64,000 nucleotides of DNA from Microbacterium sp. ACRRU (GCF_022346945.1 NZ_JAKRNI010000006.1:1-64000), one strand, 5' to 3'. Positions 41,934-51,085 are shown, counted from the stretch's first letter. The notes: generated from the sequence alone by a model not told the origin. Program-made: numbers and translations.

Positions 41934-42702
41934 GGGCGACACCGTTCACCGCGCCGCGGCGAAGCTCTCCTCGGCGTTGAAGGGTCGCGCCGTGACCCGC
42001 TTCGACATCCGCGTCCCCGGCAGCGCGACGGCCGACCTGCGCGGTGAGACCGTGCACGAGGTCGTCGCCCGAGGCAAGCACCTTCTCGAGCGCATCGGGG
42101 CGTACACACTGCACTCGCACCTGAAGATGGAGGGCCGGTGGGACGTCTACCGCCCCGGGGAGCGATGGCGACGCCCGGCCTTCAAGGCGCGCGCGATCGT
42201 CGGCGTGACGGGGGCCGAGACCGTCGGCTTCGACCTCGCGATGGTCGAAGTGCTGCCCACGGCGGAGGAAGACCGTGTCGTCGGGCACCTCGGCCCCGAT
42301 CTCCTGGGGCCCGACTGGAACGAGGCCGAGGCCGTGCGTCGCGTCGCCGCCGACACCCGCCCCGCCCACGTGGCTCTTCTCGATCAGCGCAACGTGGCGG
42401 GTTTCGGCAACGTGTACGCCAACGAGCTTCTCTTCGTGCGCGGCGTCCACCCGATGACCCCCGCCGCCGATATCGACGTACCGGCCGCCATCGCCCTGGG
42501 TCACCGGATGATCCATGCGAACCTTCCGCGTCCCGAGCGCACCTTCACGGGAGACAATCGTCCCGGGCGACGCATGTGGGTGTACGGACGTGCGGGCGCT
42601 CCCTGCCGTCGATGCGGAACGCCCATTCGCGCCTCGGCGCTCGGCGCCACGGCAACGAGCGAGCGCGACGTCTACTGGTGTCCCACCTGTCAGCCCGAGT
42701 GA
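41926..42702 (+). CDS. Fpg/Nei-family DNA glycosylase (Nei2 type)
   Basis: 258-aa bifunctional base-excision repair enzyme. It begins VPEGDTVHRAA, so after Met removal Pro is the catalytic N-terminal nucleophile, followed by Glu. The helix-two-turn-helix segment LDQRNVAGFGNVYANELLF and a C-terminal zinc finger of four Cys (CRRCG...WCPTC) are present. It removes oxidised pyrimidines and cuts the abasic site. The 8-nt overlap with lhr indicates a joint repair operon, an arrangement common in Actinobacteria. Confidence 0.92.
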   Translation: MPEGDTVHRAAAKLSSALKGRAVTRFDIRVPGSATADLRGETVHEVVARGKHLLERIGAYTLHSHLKMEGRWDVYRPGERWRRPAFKARAIVGVTGAETVGFDLAMVEVLPTAEEDRVVGHLGPDLLGPDWNEAEAVRRVAADTRPAHVALLDQRNVAGFGNVYANELLFVRGVHPMTPAADIDVPAAIALGHRMIHANLPRPERTFTGDNRPGRRMWVYGRAGAPCRRCGTPIRASALGATATSERDVYWCPTCQPE

Positions 42703-42911
42703 ACTGTTTCCGCCTCCGCTGTCAACCCGCCGTCGCCGGACGCCATTGCGTGCGACAACGGTGGAAGACAAATTGGCGCAAGCCGGAAATTCTGTAATCC
42801 AACGGGAATCCGCCGGAGCGTCCGCAACGAACAACCATGCACGGGAATGAGTTGGTACCCGAATCGGTTGTCACAGAAGTCGGCTCACCCGAGAGCCGAT
42901 CGGAGGGGATC

Positions 42912-43319
42912 GTGGGAAAGAACTACATCGACATCGAAAACGACCACGGCGAGACGCTGCGCTATCGCAAGCACGTCAACGGTCGAGGGCTCGTGGCGCA
43001 CGGCGCGAAGGTCCACCCGTCGGCACTCGTGGAGAACGGCGCTTACGTCGAACCCGGTGTGCAGATCGCGGCGGGGGTTCGCGTCGGCCGCGGTGCGTGG
43101 ATCGAGTCGGACGCCGTGATCGGCCCGGAGGCGCGGATCGAGCCGCACGCGCACATCTGCTCGGGTGCCGTGATCGGCGCGGGCGCGCACATCGGCGTCC
43201 GCACCCAGGTCGGGACGAATGCGCGCGTCGCGGTCGGTTCGCTGATCGGAGACGACGAGGTCATCAACGACGGGGAAGCCGTCGCCACCGACCGGCGAGG
43301 TCTCCGACTGGCCGCGTGA
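42912..43319 (+). CDS. Hexapeptide-repeat (left-handed beta-helix) protein
   Basis: 135 aa. From about residue 35 it consists of hexapeptide repeats such as VHPSALVENGAYVEPGVQIAAGVRVGRGA and IGPEARIEPHAHICSGAVIGAGAHIG, which build a left-handed beta-helix as in LpxA-like acyltransferases. No catalytic His within an acyltransferase motif is assigned. The GTG at 42912 follows GATCGGAGGGGATC, far better than the ATG at 42837. A promoter-like AT-rich stretch lies at about 42773-42800. It is followed by a textbook terminator. Confidence 0.75.
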   Translation: MGKNYIDIENDHGETLRYRKHVNGRGLVAHGAKVHPSALVENGAYVEPGVQIAAGVRVGRGAWIESDAVIGPEARIEPHAHICSGAVIGAGAHIGVRTQVGTNARVAVGSLIGDDEVINDGEAVATDRRGLRLAA

Positions 43320-43341
43320 GGCCCCGCGTCGAGGCATCCAC

Positions 43342-43378
43342 AGCCCGCACGTCTCTTCGGAGCGTGCGGGCTTTTCTT
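43342..43378 (+). terminator. Rho-independent terminator
   Basis: AGCCCGCACG (43342-43351) pairs with CGTGCGGGCT (43363-43372) around an 11-nt loop and is followed by TTTTCTT. It lies 22 nt after the hexapeptide-repeat gene. Confidence 0.9.
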
Positions 43379-43440
43379 GTGCCAGACGAATTGCCCGCCA
43401 CCCATCGGGCGAATTGTGGCAGCGCCGAGGGTGAATTTGA

Positions 43441-43521
43441 TTCGACGTCGAGGAATTCACGCGCGGTGAATTCATTCGACGTCGAAGAATTCTTCGCCGG
43501 TATTTCGACGTCGAAGAATTC
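43441..43521. repeat. Three copies of palindromic 18-mer TTCGACGTCGAAGAATTC
   Basis: Copies start at 43441 (one base different), 43475 and 43504. Each joins the palindrome TTCGACGTCGAA to GAATTC. The surrounding 150 bp is unusually AT-rich, with many AATT and GAATTC words. It lies downstream of the terminator at 43342-43378 and directly downstream of the - strand DUF1304 gene. No gene is seen. It could be multiple operator sites or a recombination remnant. Confidence 0.85.
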
Positions 43522-43530
43522 GACGGGCGG

Positions 43531-43920
43531 TCAGGCCAACAGCGTCAGGACGAATCCCACCGCCGGCAGCGTGCCTTGGATCACCGCCGGCCGGAGGTAC
43601 TTCGCCCCGGACGTCGTGAGCACGAGGGCGGCCGCGACCATCGAGCCCAGCGAGAAGAGCAGCAGCGTCCGTCCCGCGACATCGCCCGTGCCCGCGACCG
43701 ACCACAGCACGACCCCGATCCCCGCACCGACGGCGAGGAAGAGGTTGTAGAAGCCCTGGTTGTACGCCATCGGACGGGTGATGTCAGCCGCCCCCTGATC
43801 GGCGACGCCGAAGCGCTTCCACACCCGAGGCCTCGTCCACAGGACGCTCTCCATCAGGAAGATGACGACGTGCAGCAGGGCGGCGAGCCCCGCGAAGATG
43901 AGAGCCAGGATGCCGATCAT
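43531..43920 (-). CDS. DUF1304 family membrane protein
   Basis: 129 aa with four TM helices: a first helix (ILALIFAGLAALLHVVIFLMESVLW), the conserved cytoplasmic MAYNQGFYNLFLAVGA region, then two more helices and a C-terminal one. It is a full match in length and motifs to DUF1304. Function unknown; members are small integral membrane proteins. It is divergent from the LysR-effector-like gene with a 22-bp gap. Confidence 0.85.
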   Translation of the reverse strand: MIGILALIFAGLAALLHVVIFLMESVLWTRPRVWKRFGVADQGAADITRPMAYNQGFYNLFLAVGAGIGVVLWSVAGTGDVAGRTLLLFSLGSMVAAALVLTTSGAKYLRPAVIQGTLPAVGFVLTLLA

Positions 43921-43942
43921 GCGCTCACGTTAGCCTGGGGTC

Positions 43943-44671
43943 ATGGCGAAGAGCGGCGGAAGCGGTGCCCGCGGGTCCCGCGGGGGTGTACGCCGTCCTC
44001 GATCGGGGGCGACCGCGCGCCCCACACGGAAGGCCACACCGAAGCCTTCTCCGACGCCCTCACCGACGCCGGCGGAAGAGCCTCGCACGTTCACTCTCGG
44101 TGCGGTCCCGGGAGCGACCCCCGGCAAATGGATCGGTCTCTGGCGCGAACGGATGGCCCACGTCCCCCTGGAACTCCGCGAGATCAGCGTGGCGACGCAG
44201 CGCAACGCTCTCGCCGAGGTCGATGCGGCGCTGGTGCGTCTGCCCGTCGAGAACGCCGACGAGCTGCACGTCATCCCCCTCTACGACGAGCTGCCCGTCG
44301 TCGTGATGTCGACCCAGTCGGCCCTCACGGCCGCCGACGACGAGGTCACCCTCGCGGATCTCAGCGGCGAGGTCGTGATCGTCCCCGCCGACGACGTGCT
44401 GACCGTTCGCATCCCGGATGCCGCCATCCCGGCCTTCGCCCCGCCGGCCGACACCGCCGAGGCGATCGCTACCGTGGCCGCCGGGATCGGGGTGGTGATC
44501 GTGCCGATGTCGCTCGCGCGCGCGCATCAGCGTCGCGACGTCGAGTACCGCGTCCTCCGTGACGGTCCGACCTCGACCGTCGCGCTGGCCTGGCCCCGCG
44601 ACGCGACGACCGACGACGTCGAGACGTTCATCGGGATCGTCCGGGGCCGTACGGCGCGCTCCTCGCGCTGA
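43943..44671 (+). CDS. LysR substrate-binding-domain protein lacking an HTH
   Basis: 242 aa. The first 45 residues are basic and Pro/Ser/Thr-rich (KPSPTPSPTPAEEP). The rest has the periplasmic-binding-like LysR effector domain: TFTLGAVPGATPGKW, a strand-turn DAALVRLP, PLYDELPVVVMSTQSAL and VAAGIGVVIVPMSLAR. The DNA-binding helix-turn-helix usual in LysR regulators is absent. It may modulate another regulator or bind a ligand on its own. The start at ATG 43943 is preceded by GGGGTC only. Confidence 0.75.
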   Translation: MAKSGGSGARGSRGGVRRPRSGATARPTRKATPKPSPTPSPTPAEEPRTFTLGAVPGATPGKWIGLWRERMAHVPLELREISVATQRNALAEVDAALVRLPVENADELHVIPLYDELPVVVMSTQSALTAADDEVTLADLSGEVVIVPADDVLTVRIPDAAIPAFAPPADTAEAIATVAAGIGVVIVPMSLARAHQRRDVEYRVLRDGPTSTVALAWPRDATTDDVETFIGIVRGRTARSSR

Positions 44672-44686
44672 GAGCGCGCGACGCCC

Positions 44687-45007
44687 TCAGCGCGTGTTCG
44701 TGCGGCGCACCTCGTCGACCGTCGCTCCCCCGCGCAGGCCGCGAGTCCGCGCACGGCGCAGAACGGCCTCGGCGTCGACAGGCGCTCCCTCGACGAGGGC
44801 ACGCAGATCGACGCGCACCGGCGTGGGCAGACGCTTTCGCTCGCGGTCGCGCCGCGCCGCGGCCGCCGCTTCCGCTTCGTCGACCTCGTCGCCGGCGAGC
44901 GTGCGCACCTGTAGCCCGCAGTCCAGATCGGCGGCGGCGGCACGGAGGAGTGTCACGACTTCGCCGAGATTCTCGACGTCGGTGACGAGCAGAGTCGAGC
45001 TGGTCAT
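44687..45007 (-). CDS. Hypothetical 106-aa protein
   Basis: Begins MTSSTLLVTDVENLGEVVTLLRAAAADLDCGLQ, suggesting a small alpha/beta domain, followed by an acidic Ala-rich helix and a basic C-terminal half. There is no signal peptide or TM segment. ATG 45007 is used; upstream frame is non-typical. It is divergent from the amidotransferase gene. I do not recognise the family. Confidence 0.55.
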   Translation of the reverse strand: MTSSTLLVTDVENLGEVVTLLRAAAADLDCGLQVRTLAGDEVDEAEAAAAARRDRERKRLPTPVRVDLRALVEGAPVDAEAVLRRARTRGLRGGATVDEVRRTNTR

Positions 45008-45072
45008 GTCCCCATTGTCGCGGGGAGTCACAGGGAGCGGGGCCGTCGGTACGACACGCATAGAATCCCTGG

Positions 45073-45801
45073 GTGACCGGTGGCTTCCTCTACGTCTGCG
45101 CGCGCCCGCAGCGCGACGCGGCGACGGCGGAATGGGCCTCGTTCCGCGACGGACTCGGCGTCGCCGACGACGACCTCGTCCACCACGACCTCGTGCGCGA
45201 GCCCCTCCCCGCAGACCTCGGCCGTTACGCCGGTGTCGTCGTCGGGGGCAGCCCGTTCAACGTCACCGACACGGGCAAGACCGACGCGCAGCTCCGCCTC
45301 GAACACGACCTCGAGACCCTGGCATCCGCCGCCCTCACCGGCCGCACGCGCGCGATGTTCACGTGCTTCGGCATCGGCGTCGTGACGCGCCTGCTCGGCG
45401 GGGCGGTGACCCTCGACCATCCCGAGGGCACGGGGCCGGCCGAGATCGCGCTCACGGCCGAGGGGATGCGCGACGAACTCTTCGGCATCCTGGACCCCCG
45501 GTTCGTAGCCCTCACCGCGCACAAGGAGGGAACGGCCGCCGTGCCGCCGGGGGCGACACTGCTGGCGAGCAACGAGGCCTGCCCCGTGCAGGCCTACCGG
45601 GCGGGCGTCTCGCTGTGGGCGACCCAGTTCCACCCCGAACCCACCGCCGACGCGTTCGTGGCCCGCATGACCGTGTACCGCGCCGCGGGGTACTTCGACG
45701 CCGACGCCTTCGACGAGGTCGCAGCGCACGTGCGCACCGCCTCGGTCGAGCAGCCGACCCTGCTGCTGCGCACCTTCGCCGCGCAAGCGCTCGCCGCCTG
45801 A
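45073..45801 (+). CDS. Class I glutamine amidotransferase-like protein
   Basis: 242 aa. The nucleophile Cys lies in RAMFTCFGIGVV, and the His-Glu of the triad in ATQFHPEPTADAF. The early VVVGGSPFNVTD strand-loop is the oxyanion region. This is a stand-alone GMP-synthase-like amidotransferase of the kind often called a GuaA-type domain protein; its acceptor partner is unknown. It starts with GTG at 45073. Confidence 0.88.
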   Translation: MTGGFLYVCARPQRDAATAEWASFRDGLGVADDDLVHHDLVREPLPADLGRYAGVVVGGSPFNVTDTGKTDAQLRLEHDLETLASAALTGRTRAMFTCFGIGVVTRLLGGAVTLDHPEGTGPAEIALTAEGMRDELFGILDPRFVALTAHKEGTAAVPPGATLLASNEACPVQAYRAGVSLWATQFHPEPTADAFVARMTVYRAAGYFDADAFDEVAAHVRTASVEQPTLLLRTFAAQALAA

Positions 45802-45865
45802 GCGGGCGATCGCTCCCGTCGGGTGCCCGAACCTCCGCGCCGTGTCAAGCCGCCGCGCGAAGTGT

Positions 45866-45878
45866 CTAGCTTTTCTAG
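45866..45878. promoter_or_regulatory. CTAG-N5-CTAG element upstream of the TspO-like gene
   Basis: CTAG occurs at 45866-45869 and 45875-45878 with a T-rich spacer, 11-23 bp before the ATG at 45889. CTAG is scarce in this window, so the pair stands out. An operator or part of a promoter is possible. Confidence 0.35.
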
Positions 45879-45888
45879 TGTTCTCACT

Positions 45889-46716
45889 ATGAACGCGAGA
45901 GATCACGCAACCACCACGGCGCGAGGCTCGGACCTCGCGCGGCAGATCGTCGTCCTGTCGGCGGTGTCGTTCATGCTCATCGCCGCCGTCATCGGGTCGG
46001 GCGCCTTCGGCAACACCGCCGTCGAAGACCAGCAGGGCGGGGCCCTCGACACCGACGGGTCGTACCTCGCCCCGGCCGGCCCGGCGTTCTCGATCTGGTC
46101 GGTCATCTACCTGGGCCTGATCGCCTACGCGGTGTGGCAGGCGCTGCCCCGACAGCGCGCCTCGGCTCGCCAGCGAGCGATGGGCTGGCCGATCGCCGTC
46201 ACCATGGTCCTGAACGGTCTGTGGCTCGTCGCCGCCCGATTCGGCACGCTCTTCCTCACCGTGGTGGTGATCGTCCTGCTGCTGGCCGCCCTGGGCTGGG
46301 CGTTCCGCACGGCCGTCGTCACGCGCGACCCGCGCGGCGGCGTCGTCGACTCCGTCCTGATCGACGGCGTCACGGGGCTGCACCTGGGGTGGGTGACGCT
46401 GGCCACGGTCGCCAACACCGCGGCGTGGCTCACGACGGTCGTTCCGCCGTCGTGGGAGGACGCGGCCGACGCCATCGGCGTCGCCGTGCTCGTCGTCGTC
46501 GCGCTCATCGGCCTCGCGATCGCGTGGCGCAGCGATTGGCGCGTCGCTCCGGCTCTCGCGCTGGCGTGGGGTCTTTCGTGGCTCGCGGTCGAGCGACTGA
46601 CCGGCGAGCCGACCAGCACGCCGATCGCGATCGCCGCGGTGATCGTCGCTCTCGTGGTGCTGCTGCCCCCGCTGGCCGTCTCCGGCCTGCGCCTGATCCG
46701 CCCCTCCATCGACTGA
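45889..46716 (+). CDS. TspO/MBR-related integral membrane protein
   Basis: 275 aa with about eight TM helices. The PAGPAFSIWSVIYLGLIAYAVWQAL motif resembles the W-x-I-W/P-x-F signature region of TspO/MBR tryptophan-rich sensory proteins, though this protein is longer than the five-helix TspO. ATG 45889 is chosen, with a CTAG-rich element just upstream. A bidirectional terminator follows. Porphyrin-linked sensing is known for TspO but is not proven for this longer group. Confidence 0.7.
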   Translation: MNARDHATTTARGSDLARQIVVLSAVSFMLIAAVIGSGAFGNTAVEDQQGGALDTDGSYLAPAGPAFSIWSVIYLGLIAYAVWQALPRQRASARQRAMGWPIAVTMVLNGLWLVAARFGTLFLTVVVIVLLLAALGWAFRTAVVTRDPRGGVVDSVLIDGVTGLHLGWVTLATVANTAAWLTTVVPPSWEDAADAIGVAVLVVVALIGLAIAWRSDWRVAPALALAWGLSWLAVERLTGEPTSTPIAIAAVIVALVVLLPPLAVSGLRLIRPSID

Positions 46717-46752
46717 CCGGCCGAACCGCCTCCCGCCTGCCGAAGACAAGCG

Positions 46753-46786
46753 ACGCCCCGCCCGACCCGAAGGTCCGGCGGGGCGT
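46753..46786. terminator. Bidirectional terminator between TspO-like gene and treZ
   Basis: ACGCCCCGCC (46753-46762) pairs with GGCGGGGCGT (46777-46786) with a 14-nt loop that itself contains a short GACC/GGTC pairing. It lies between two convergent genes. Confidence 0.75.
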
Positions 46787-46798
46787 TCGCGTCGTTCG

Positions 46799-48550
46799 TC
46801 AGAGCGCGCGAGCGGCGATGGCGCTTCCCCCGGCCGGCACCGTGAGGGTGGCATCCTCCAGAACGACGCCGTCGACGGTCGCGAGCAGGACCCCCGCCTC
46901 GGATGCGACGGGCACCGACGCCTCGGCATCCGAGAGGTTCACCACGACGACGAGGTCTCGGCGCCGCAACTCGTACACGCGTCCGCCCACGGCCTCGACG
47001 GTGCGCGCCGCGAGCCCCTCGCGCGAGGGGTCGGTGAGTTCGGGCCGCGCGCGGCGGAGCTTCGCCAACTCGCGGTAGAGCCCGAGCAGCTCGGCGTGCC
47101 CATCCGTGTCGGGCTCGGACCAGTCGAGCTTCGAGCGCTCGAACGTCTCGGGGTCCTGAGGGTCGGGGACGACCGACTCGTCCCAGCCCATCTTCTCGAA
47201 CTCCGCGACACGACCCTTGGCCGTCGCCTCGCCGAGCTCCGGCTCGGGGTGCGACGTGAAGAACTGCCACGGGGTCTTCGCCCCCCACTCCTCGCCCATG
47301 AAGAGCATGGGCGTGCCGGGGGCGGTGAGTGTCAGTACGGCCGCGGCGGCGAGACGGTCGAACGACAGCCCCTGCGACAGGCGGTCGCCGGCGGCGCGGT
47401 TGCCGATCTGGTCGTGGTCCTGCGCGAAAGTCACCAGACGCCACGTGGGCACCGCGTCGGGGATGGGGTGCCCGTGCGTGCGCTCGCGGAACGACGAATA
47501 GGTGCCGTCGTGGAAGAACCCGCCCACCGACACCTTCTCGAACGCCTCGGGATCCGCGAAGTCTTCGTAGTACCCGATGGTCTCGCCGGTGAGGGCGACG
47601 TGGGCGGTGTGATGCCAGTCGTCCGACCACTGGGCGGTGAGGCCGTAGCCCCCGGCCTCGCGCGGCAGGATGAGCTTCGGGTCGTTCATGTCCGACTCGG
47701 CGATCGTGGTCAGCGGGATGCCGCGGTGCGCCGACAGGGCGTCGGTGCGCTCGGCGATCTCCTGCAGCACGTGCACCGGGCGATCGTCGAGCAGGGCGTG
47801 CACGGCATCCAGGCGGAGTCCGTCCACGTGGTAGTCGCGCATCCACATCAGCGCGTTCTCGACGATGTACGCGCGCACGGCGTCCTCGTCGAGGTTGACC
47901 GAGTCGCCCCACGTGTTGCGGCTGCCCTCGCGCAGGTACGGGCCGAACTCGGGCAGGTAGTTGCCCGACGGGCCGAGGTGGTTGTAGACCACGTCCTGCA
48001 CGACGGCGAGCCCTGCGGCGTGAGCGGCGTCGACGAAGCGCTGGTACGCGGCGGGCCCGCCGTACGCCTCGTGCACCGTGTACCAGAGGACGCCGTCGTA
48101 GCCCCAGTTCCACGTGCCGTTGAAGCCGTTGACCGGCAGCAGCTCGACGTGGGTGACGCCGAGGTCGACGAGGTGGTCGAGGCGTTCGATCGCGGCATCC
48201 AGGGTGCCCTCGGGCGTGAACGTGCCGAGGTGCAGCTCGTAGATGAGGCCGCCCGCGAGCTGGCGCCCGGTCCAGGCGGCATCCGTCCAGGTGAAGGTCG
48301 ACGGGTCGAACCACGCGGATGCCTCATGCACGCCGGAGGGCTGCCGTCGCGATCGCGGGTCGGGGCGCAGGTCGTCGCCATCGCCGAGGACGAAGCCGTA
48401 GCGCTCCCCGTCGGTCAGGTGCACGTCCGCGCGCCACCACCCACCGGTGCCCGCGACGAGTTCGACGTCTTCGACGACGCTCTCGCCGCTCTCGTCCAGC
48501 CGCCGCAGTCGCACCCGGTCGGCCTTGGGTGCCCATAGCTCCATGCTCAT
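46799..48550 (-). CDS. treZ: Malto-oligosyltrehalose trehalohydrolase
   Basis: 583-aa GH13 enzyme that releases trehalose from maltooligosyl-trehalose, the product of TreY. It has an N-terminal beta domain ([15 protein letters not shown]), then the (beta/alpha)8 core. GH13 region I is [11 protein letters not shown], region [14 protein letters not shown], and region [12 protein letters not shown] with the acid Glu. Region IV is [16 protein letters not shown] 48550 is used, with GGAAGAGG upstream; a second ATG lies 6 nt inside. It lies downstream of treY on the same strand. Confidence 0.93.
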   Translation of the reverse strand: MSMELWAPKADRVRLRRLDESGESVVEDVELVAGTGGWWRADVHLTDGERYGFVLGDGDDLRPDPRSRRQPSGVHEASAWFDPSTFTWTDAAWTGRQLAGGLIYELHLGTFTPEGTLDAAIERLDHLVDLGVTHVELLPVNGFNGTWNWGYDGVLWYTVHEAYGGPAAYQRFVDAAHAAGLAVVQDVVYNHLGPSGNYLPEFGPYLREGSRNTWGDSVNLDEDAVRAYIVENALMWMRDYHVDGLRLDAVHALLDDRPVHVLQEIAERTDALSAHRGIPLTTIAESDMNDPKLILPREAGGYGLTAQWSDDWHHTAHVALTGETIGYYEDFADPEAFEKVSVGGFFHDGTYSSFRERTHGHPIPDAVPTWRLVTFAQDHDQIGNRAAGDRLSQGLSFDRLAAAAVLTLTAPGTPMLFMGEEWGAKTPWQFFTSHPEPELGEATAKGRVAEFEKMGWDESVVPDPQDPETFERSKLDWSEPDTDGHAELLGLYRELAKLRRARPELTDPSREGLAARTVEAVGGRVYELRRRDLVVVVNLSDAEASVPVASEAGVLLATVDGVVLEDATLTVPAGGSAIAARAL

Positions 48551-48573
48551 CGCATCCTCTTCCTTCGTTCTCA

Positions 48574-48639
48574 CGCGCGAGTCGCCAGAATTTGTCGCCT
48601 CAGGCCAGCCGCAGGCGACAAATCGTGGCGACTCGCGCG
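48574..48639. repeat. Imperfect 27-bp palindrome, relative of the one at 6019-6082
   Basis: The left arm 48574-48600 and right arm 48613-48639 pair at 25 of 27 positions around a 12-nt loop. The arms share the core words GAGTCGCCA and TTGTCGCCT with the element at 6019-6082. It lies between the treY stop and treZ start, within 25 bp of the treZ start. This makes it a dispersed intergenic element rather than a one-off structure. Confidence 0.85.
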
Positions 48640-48652
48640 GGTGGACACGGCC

Positions 48653-51079
48653 TCAGGGACAGGCCGGTTCGTCGACCAGCAGCGCCACGGGCAGATCCTG
48701 CAGCAGGTCCGACAGCAGCACCGGGCCGCCGGGGAAACGGCGCCCCGTCAGCACGTCGACGGCGGGCACGGCGGGACGCAGCAGCACGGTGTCGCGCCAT
48801 CCCCCGGCCGCGCGCAGACCGTGCGGCAGGCGCGTCGCGACCGCCGAGACGCCGCCGCGGTCGAACGCGACGACATGGTCGGATGCCAGCCCCGCGGCCT
48901 CGAGCGGACGGTACAGCGAGAAGCGCTCGGGGCAGTCGCGCCGCACGCGCAGCGCACGCGACGTGACGAGGAGCTTCGCGCGACCGCTCTCGTCCACGGT
49001 CGGGGTGTCCGCACCGTCGGCGTCGATCTCCGCGAGCAGACGCGCCCGTTCGCCGAAGTCGACGGCGCGGCGGTTGTCGGGGTCGACGAGCGACTGCTCC
49101 CACAGCTCCGAGCCCTGGTAGACGTCCGGCACGCCGGGGCCGGCGATCTGCAGCAGCTTCGCCGCCAGGCCGTTCGACCAGCCGTCGCCGGCGATCTCAT
49201 CCACGAAGGCCCGGACACGCGCCGCGGCGGGACCGGTGGCGGCATCGACCACCGCGTGCATGCGCTCCTCGAACGCCTCGTCCTGCTCCCACCAGCCGGT
49301 GACCTCGGAGGCCTCGCGTGCGGCCTTCTCGGCATACGCGTGGAGACGTTCGCGGTACTCCGCCAGCCCGTCGGAGGTGGATGCCGAAGCCGGCCACGCG
49401 CCGACGATCGCCTGCCACAGCAGCGCGTCGAACGGACCGTGCCCGGTGGAGGCGATGCCGCGGAACTCCTCGAGCACCTCGCCCCACCGCTCCGGGATCT
49501 CGGCGAGCACCGCGATGCGCGCGCGGGTGTCCTCGCCGCGCTTGGTGTCGTGCGTCGACAGCGTCGTCATGGCCGTGGGCCACGACGCCTGACGACCGGC
49601 CTGAGCAGCGTGGAATCCGGGCACGTCGAGCGAGAACTGCCCCGGGTCGCCGCCGACCTCGGTGAGCGAACCGAGACGCGTGAAGCGGTAGAACGCGGTG
49701 TCCTCCACGCCCTTGGCCATGACCGGGCCCGTGGTCTGCTGGAAGCGCCACGCGATCTCGAGGTCGGTGTCGGCGAGGACCGGGACCAGTTTCTCGATGA
49801 CGTCACCGAGTTCGGGGCGGCGGACCTCCGCCTCGCCCGCGGCGGCGTCGAGGTGCCGACGGCCGGCGGGGAGGTAGGACCGGTACACGGGGAAGCACGC
49901 GAGGATCTCGGCGAGCGCGTCCTGCAGCGCCTCCGCGTCGAACTCCTCGCGCAGCGCCGCGGGCAGCCCGCGCACGATGCGCCGGATCTCGGACACCTGG
50001 ATCGTGTCGGCGATGCGCCGCTTGGTGTCGTGGATGAGGTCGTGCCATCCGGTCAGCTCGGGCAGATCGCTCTCGCGGCGAAGGCGGGCATCGAGTCCGT
50101 CCAGCGCGGCTTCGCCCGCGGGGTCGGTGAGCACGCGGTCGATCTCGGCGAGCGCGTCGTAGCCGGTCGTCCCCGCGGTCTTCCACCACGAGGGCAGGGC
50201 TTCGCCGTGCTCGAGGATCTTCTCCACGAGCACGTAGCCCGCCTCGGGTCCGCCGGCCTCGGTGAGCGCCGCGGACAGGAGGTCGAGGTACCCGCCGGGG
50301 TCGACGAGCCCGTCCGGATGGTCGACGCGCAGACCGTCGGCGAGGCCCTCGCGTACCCAGCGGAGGATCTCGGCGTGCGTGGCCTCGAACACCTCGGGCC
50401 GCTCGACCCGCACGCCGGCGAGGGTCGTGACGGCGAAGAAGCGACGGTAGTTCAGGTCGGCGGCCTCGTCCTGCCAGAACCGCAGCTCGAAGTTCTGCGC
50501 CTCGAGCACGGCAGCGACGGCAGCGCGAGAGCCCGCGGCAGCGGCATCCGTCCCCGTCCCCGGAGCGACCGGGAACACGTGGTCGTAGTAGCGGATGAGA
50601 CCGTCGGGGGCGTCGGGGGCGGGGGTCGGGTCGTACGAGATCTCGTCGATCACCTCGGCGAGGTCGGCACCGAGCACGGGCACCCGCACCTTGCCGTCGC
50701 CGAACTCCCAGTCGATGTCGAAAGCGTCGGCGTGCGCGGACGATCGCCCTTGCCGCAGCACGTCCCACCACCACGCGTTCGCGCGGGGGTCCGAGACGCC
50801 CATGTGATTGGGCACGATGTCGATCAGGATGCCGAGTCCCTGCGCGCGCGCCGCGTCGGCGAACCGTGCCAGCCCTTCGGCGCCGCCCCGCGCGGGGTCG
50901 ACACGCGTGACATCGACGACGTCGTAGCCGTGATCCGAACCCGGCGTCGCCTCGAGAAGAGGCGACAGGTACGCCCACGACACCCCGAGGTCACGGAGAT
51001 AGCCCGTGACCTCGGCGGCGGTGTCGAGGGGGAAGGATTCGCGGATCTGCAGGCGGTAGGTCGAAAGCGGATGCCGCAT
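48653..51079 (-). CDS. treY: Maltooligosyl trehalose synthase
   Basis: 808-aa GH13 enzyme converting the reducing end of maltodextrins into a trehalose unit. The N-terminus STYRLQIRESFPLDTAAEV and YLSPLLEATPGSDHGYDVVD are hallmarks of TreY. The core contains GILIDIVPNHMG, LADGLRVDHPDGLVDPGGYL and EKILEHGEALP with the catalytic acid, and TMTTLSTHDTKRGEDTRAR follows later. It works with TreZ downstream and debranching GlgX upstream (6-nt gap) to turn glycogen or maltodextrin into trehalose. Confidence 0.95.
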   Translation of the reverse strand: MRHPLSTYRLQIRESFPLDTAAEVTGYLRDLGVSWAYLSPLLEATPGSDHGYDVVDVTRVDPARGGAEGLARFADAARAQGLGILIDIVPNHMGVSDPRANAWWWDVLRQGRSSAHADAFDIDWEFGDGKVRVPVLGADLAEVIDEISYDPTPAPDAPDGLIRYYDHVFPVAPGTGTDAAAAGSRAAVAAVLEAQNFELRFWQDEAADLNYRRFFAVTTLAGVRVERPEVFEATHAEILRWVREGLADGLRVDHPDGLVDPGGYLDLLSAALTEAGGPEAGYVLVEKILEHGEALPSWWKTAGTTGYDALAEIDRVLTDPAGEAALDGLDARLRRESDLPELTGWHDLIHDTKRRIADTIQVSEIRRIVRGLPAALREEFDAEALQDALAEILACFPVYRSYLPAGRRHLDAAAGEAEVRRPELGDVIEKLVPVLADTDLEIAWRFQQTTGPVMAKGVEDTAFYRFTRLGSLTEVGGDPGQFSLDVPGFHAAQAGRQASWPTAMTTLSTHDTKRGEDTRARIAVLAEIPERWGEVLEEFRGIASTGHGPFDALLWQAIVGAWPASASTSDGLAEYRERLHAYAEKAAREASEVTGWWEQDEAFEERMHAVVDAATGPAAARVRAFVDEIAGDGWSNGLAAKLLQIAGPGVPDVYQGSELWEQSLVDPDNRRAVDFGERARLLAEIDADGADTPTVDESGRAKLLVTSRALRVRRDCPERFSLYRPLEAAGLASDHVVAFDRGGVSAVATRLPHGLRAAGGWRDTVLLRPAVPAVDVLTGRRFPGGPVLLSDLLQDLPVALLVDEPACP

Positions 51080-51085
51080 TCTGGA

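Noticed and set aside
37785..41942. A 1385-codon open frame on - across the helicase gene
   Set aside because: It is fully antisense to lhr, which has all helicase motifs; its composition is Arg/Gln/Ala-rich with no recognisable domain.
43441..43521. CRISPR-like or iteron origin
   Set aside because: There are only three copies with short irregular spacing and no cas or replication initiator gene nearby; kept as a repeat only.
43097..43750. Open frames across the AT-rich repeat island
   Set aside because: Frames here change character at the hexapeptide-repeat gene end and cross a rho-independent terminator; no start signal or conserved segment.
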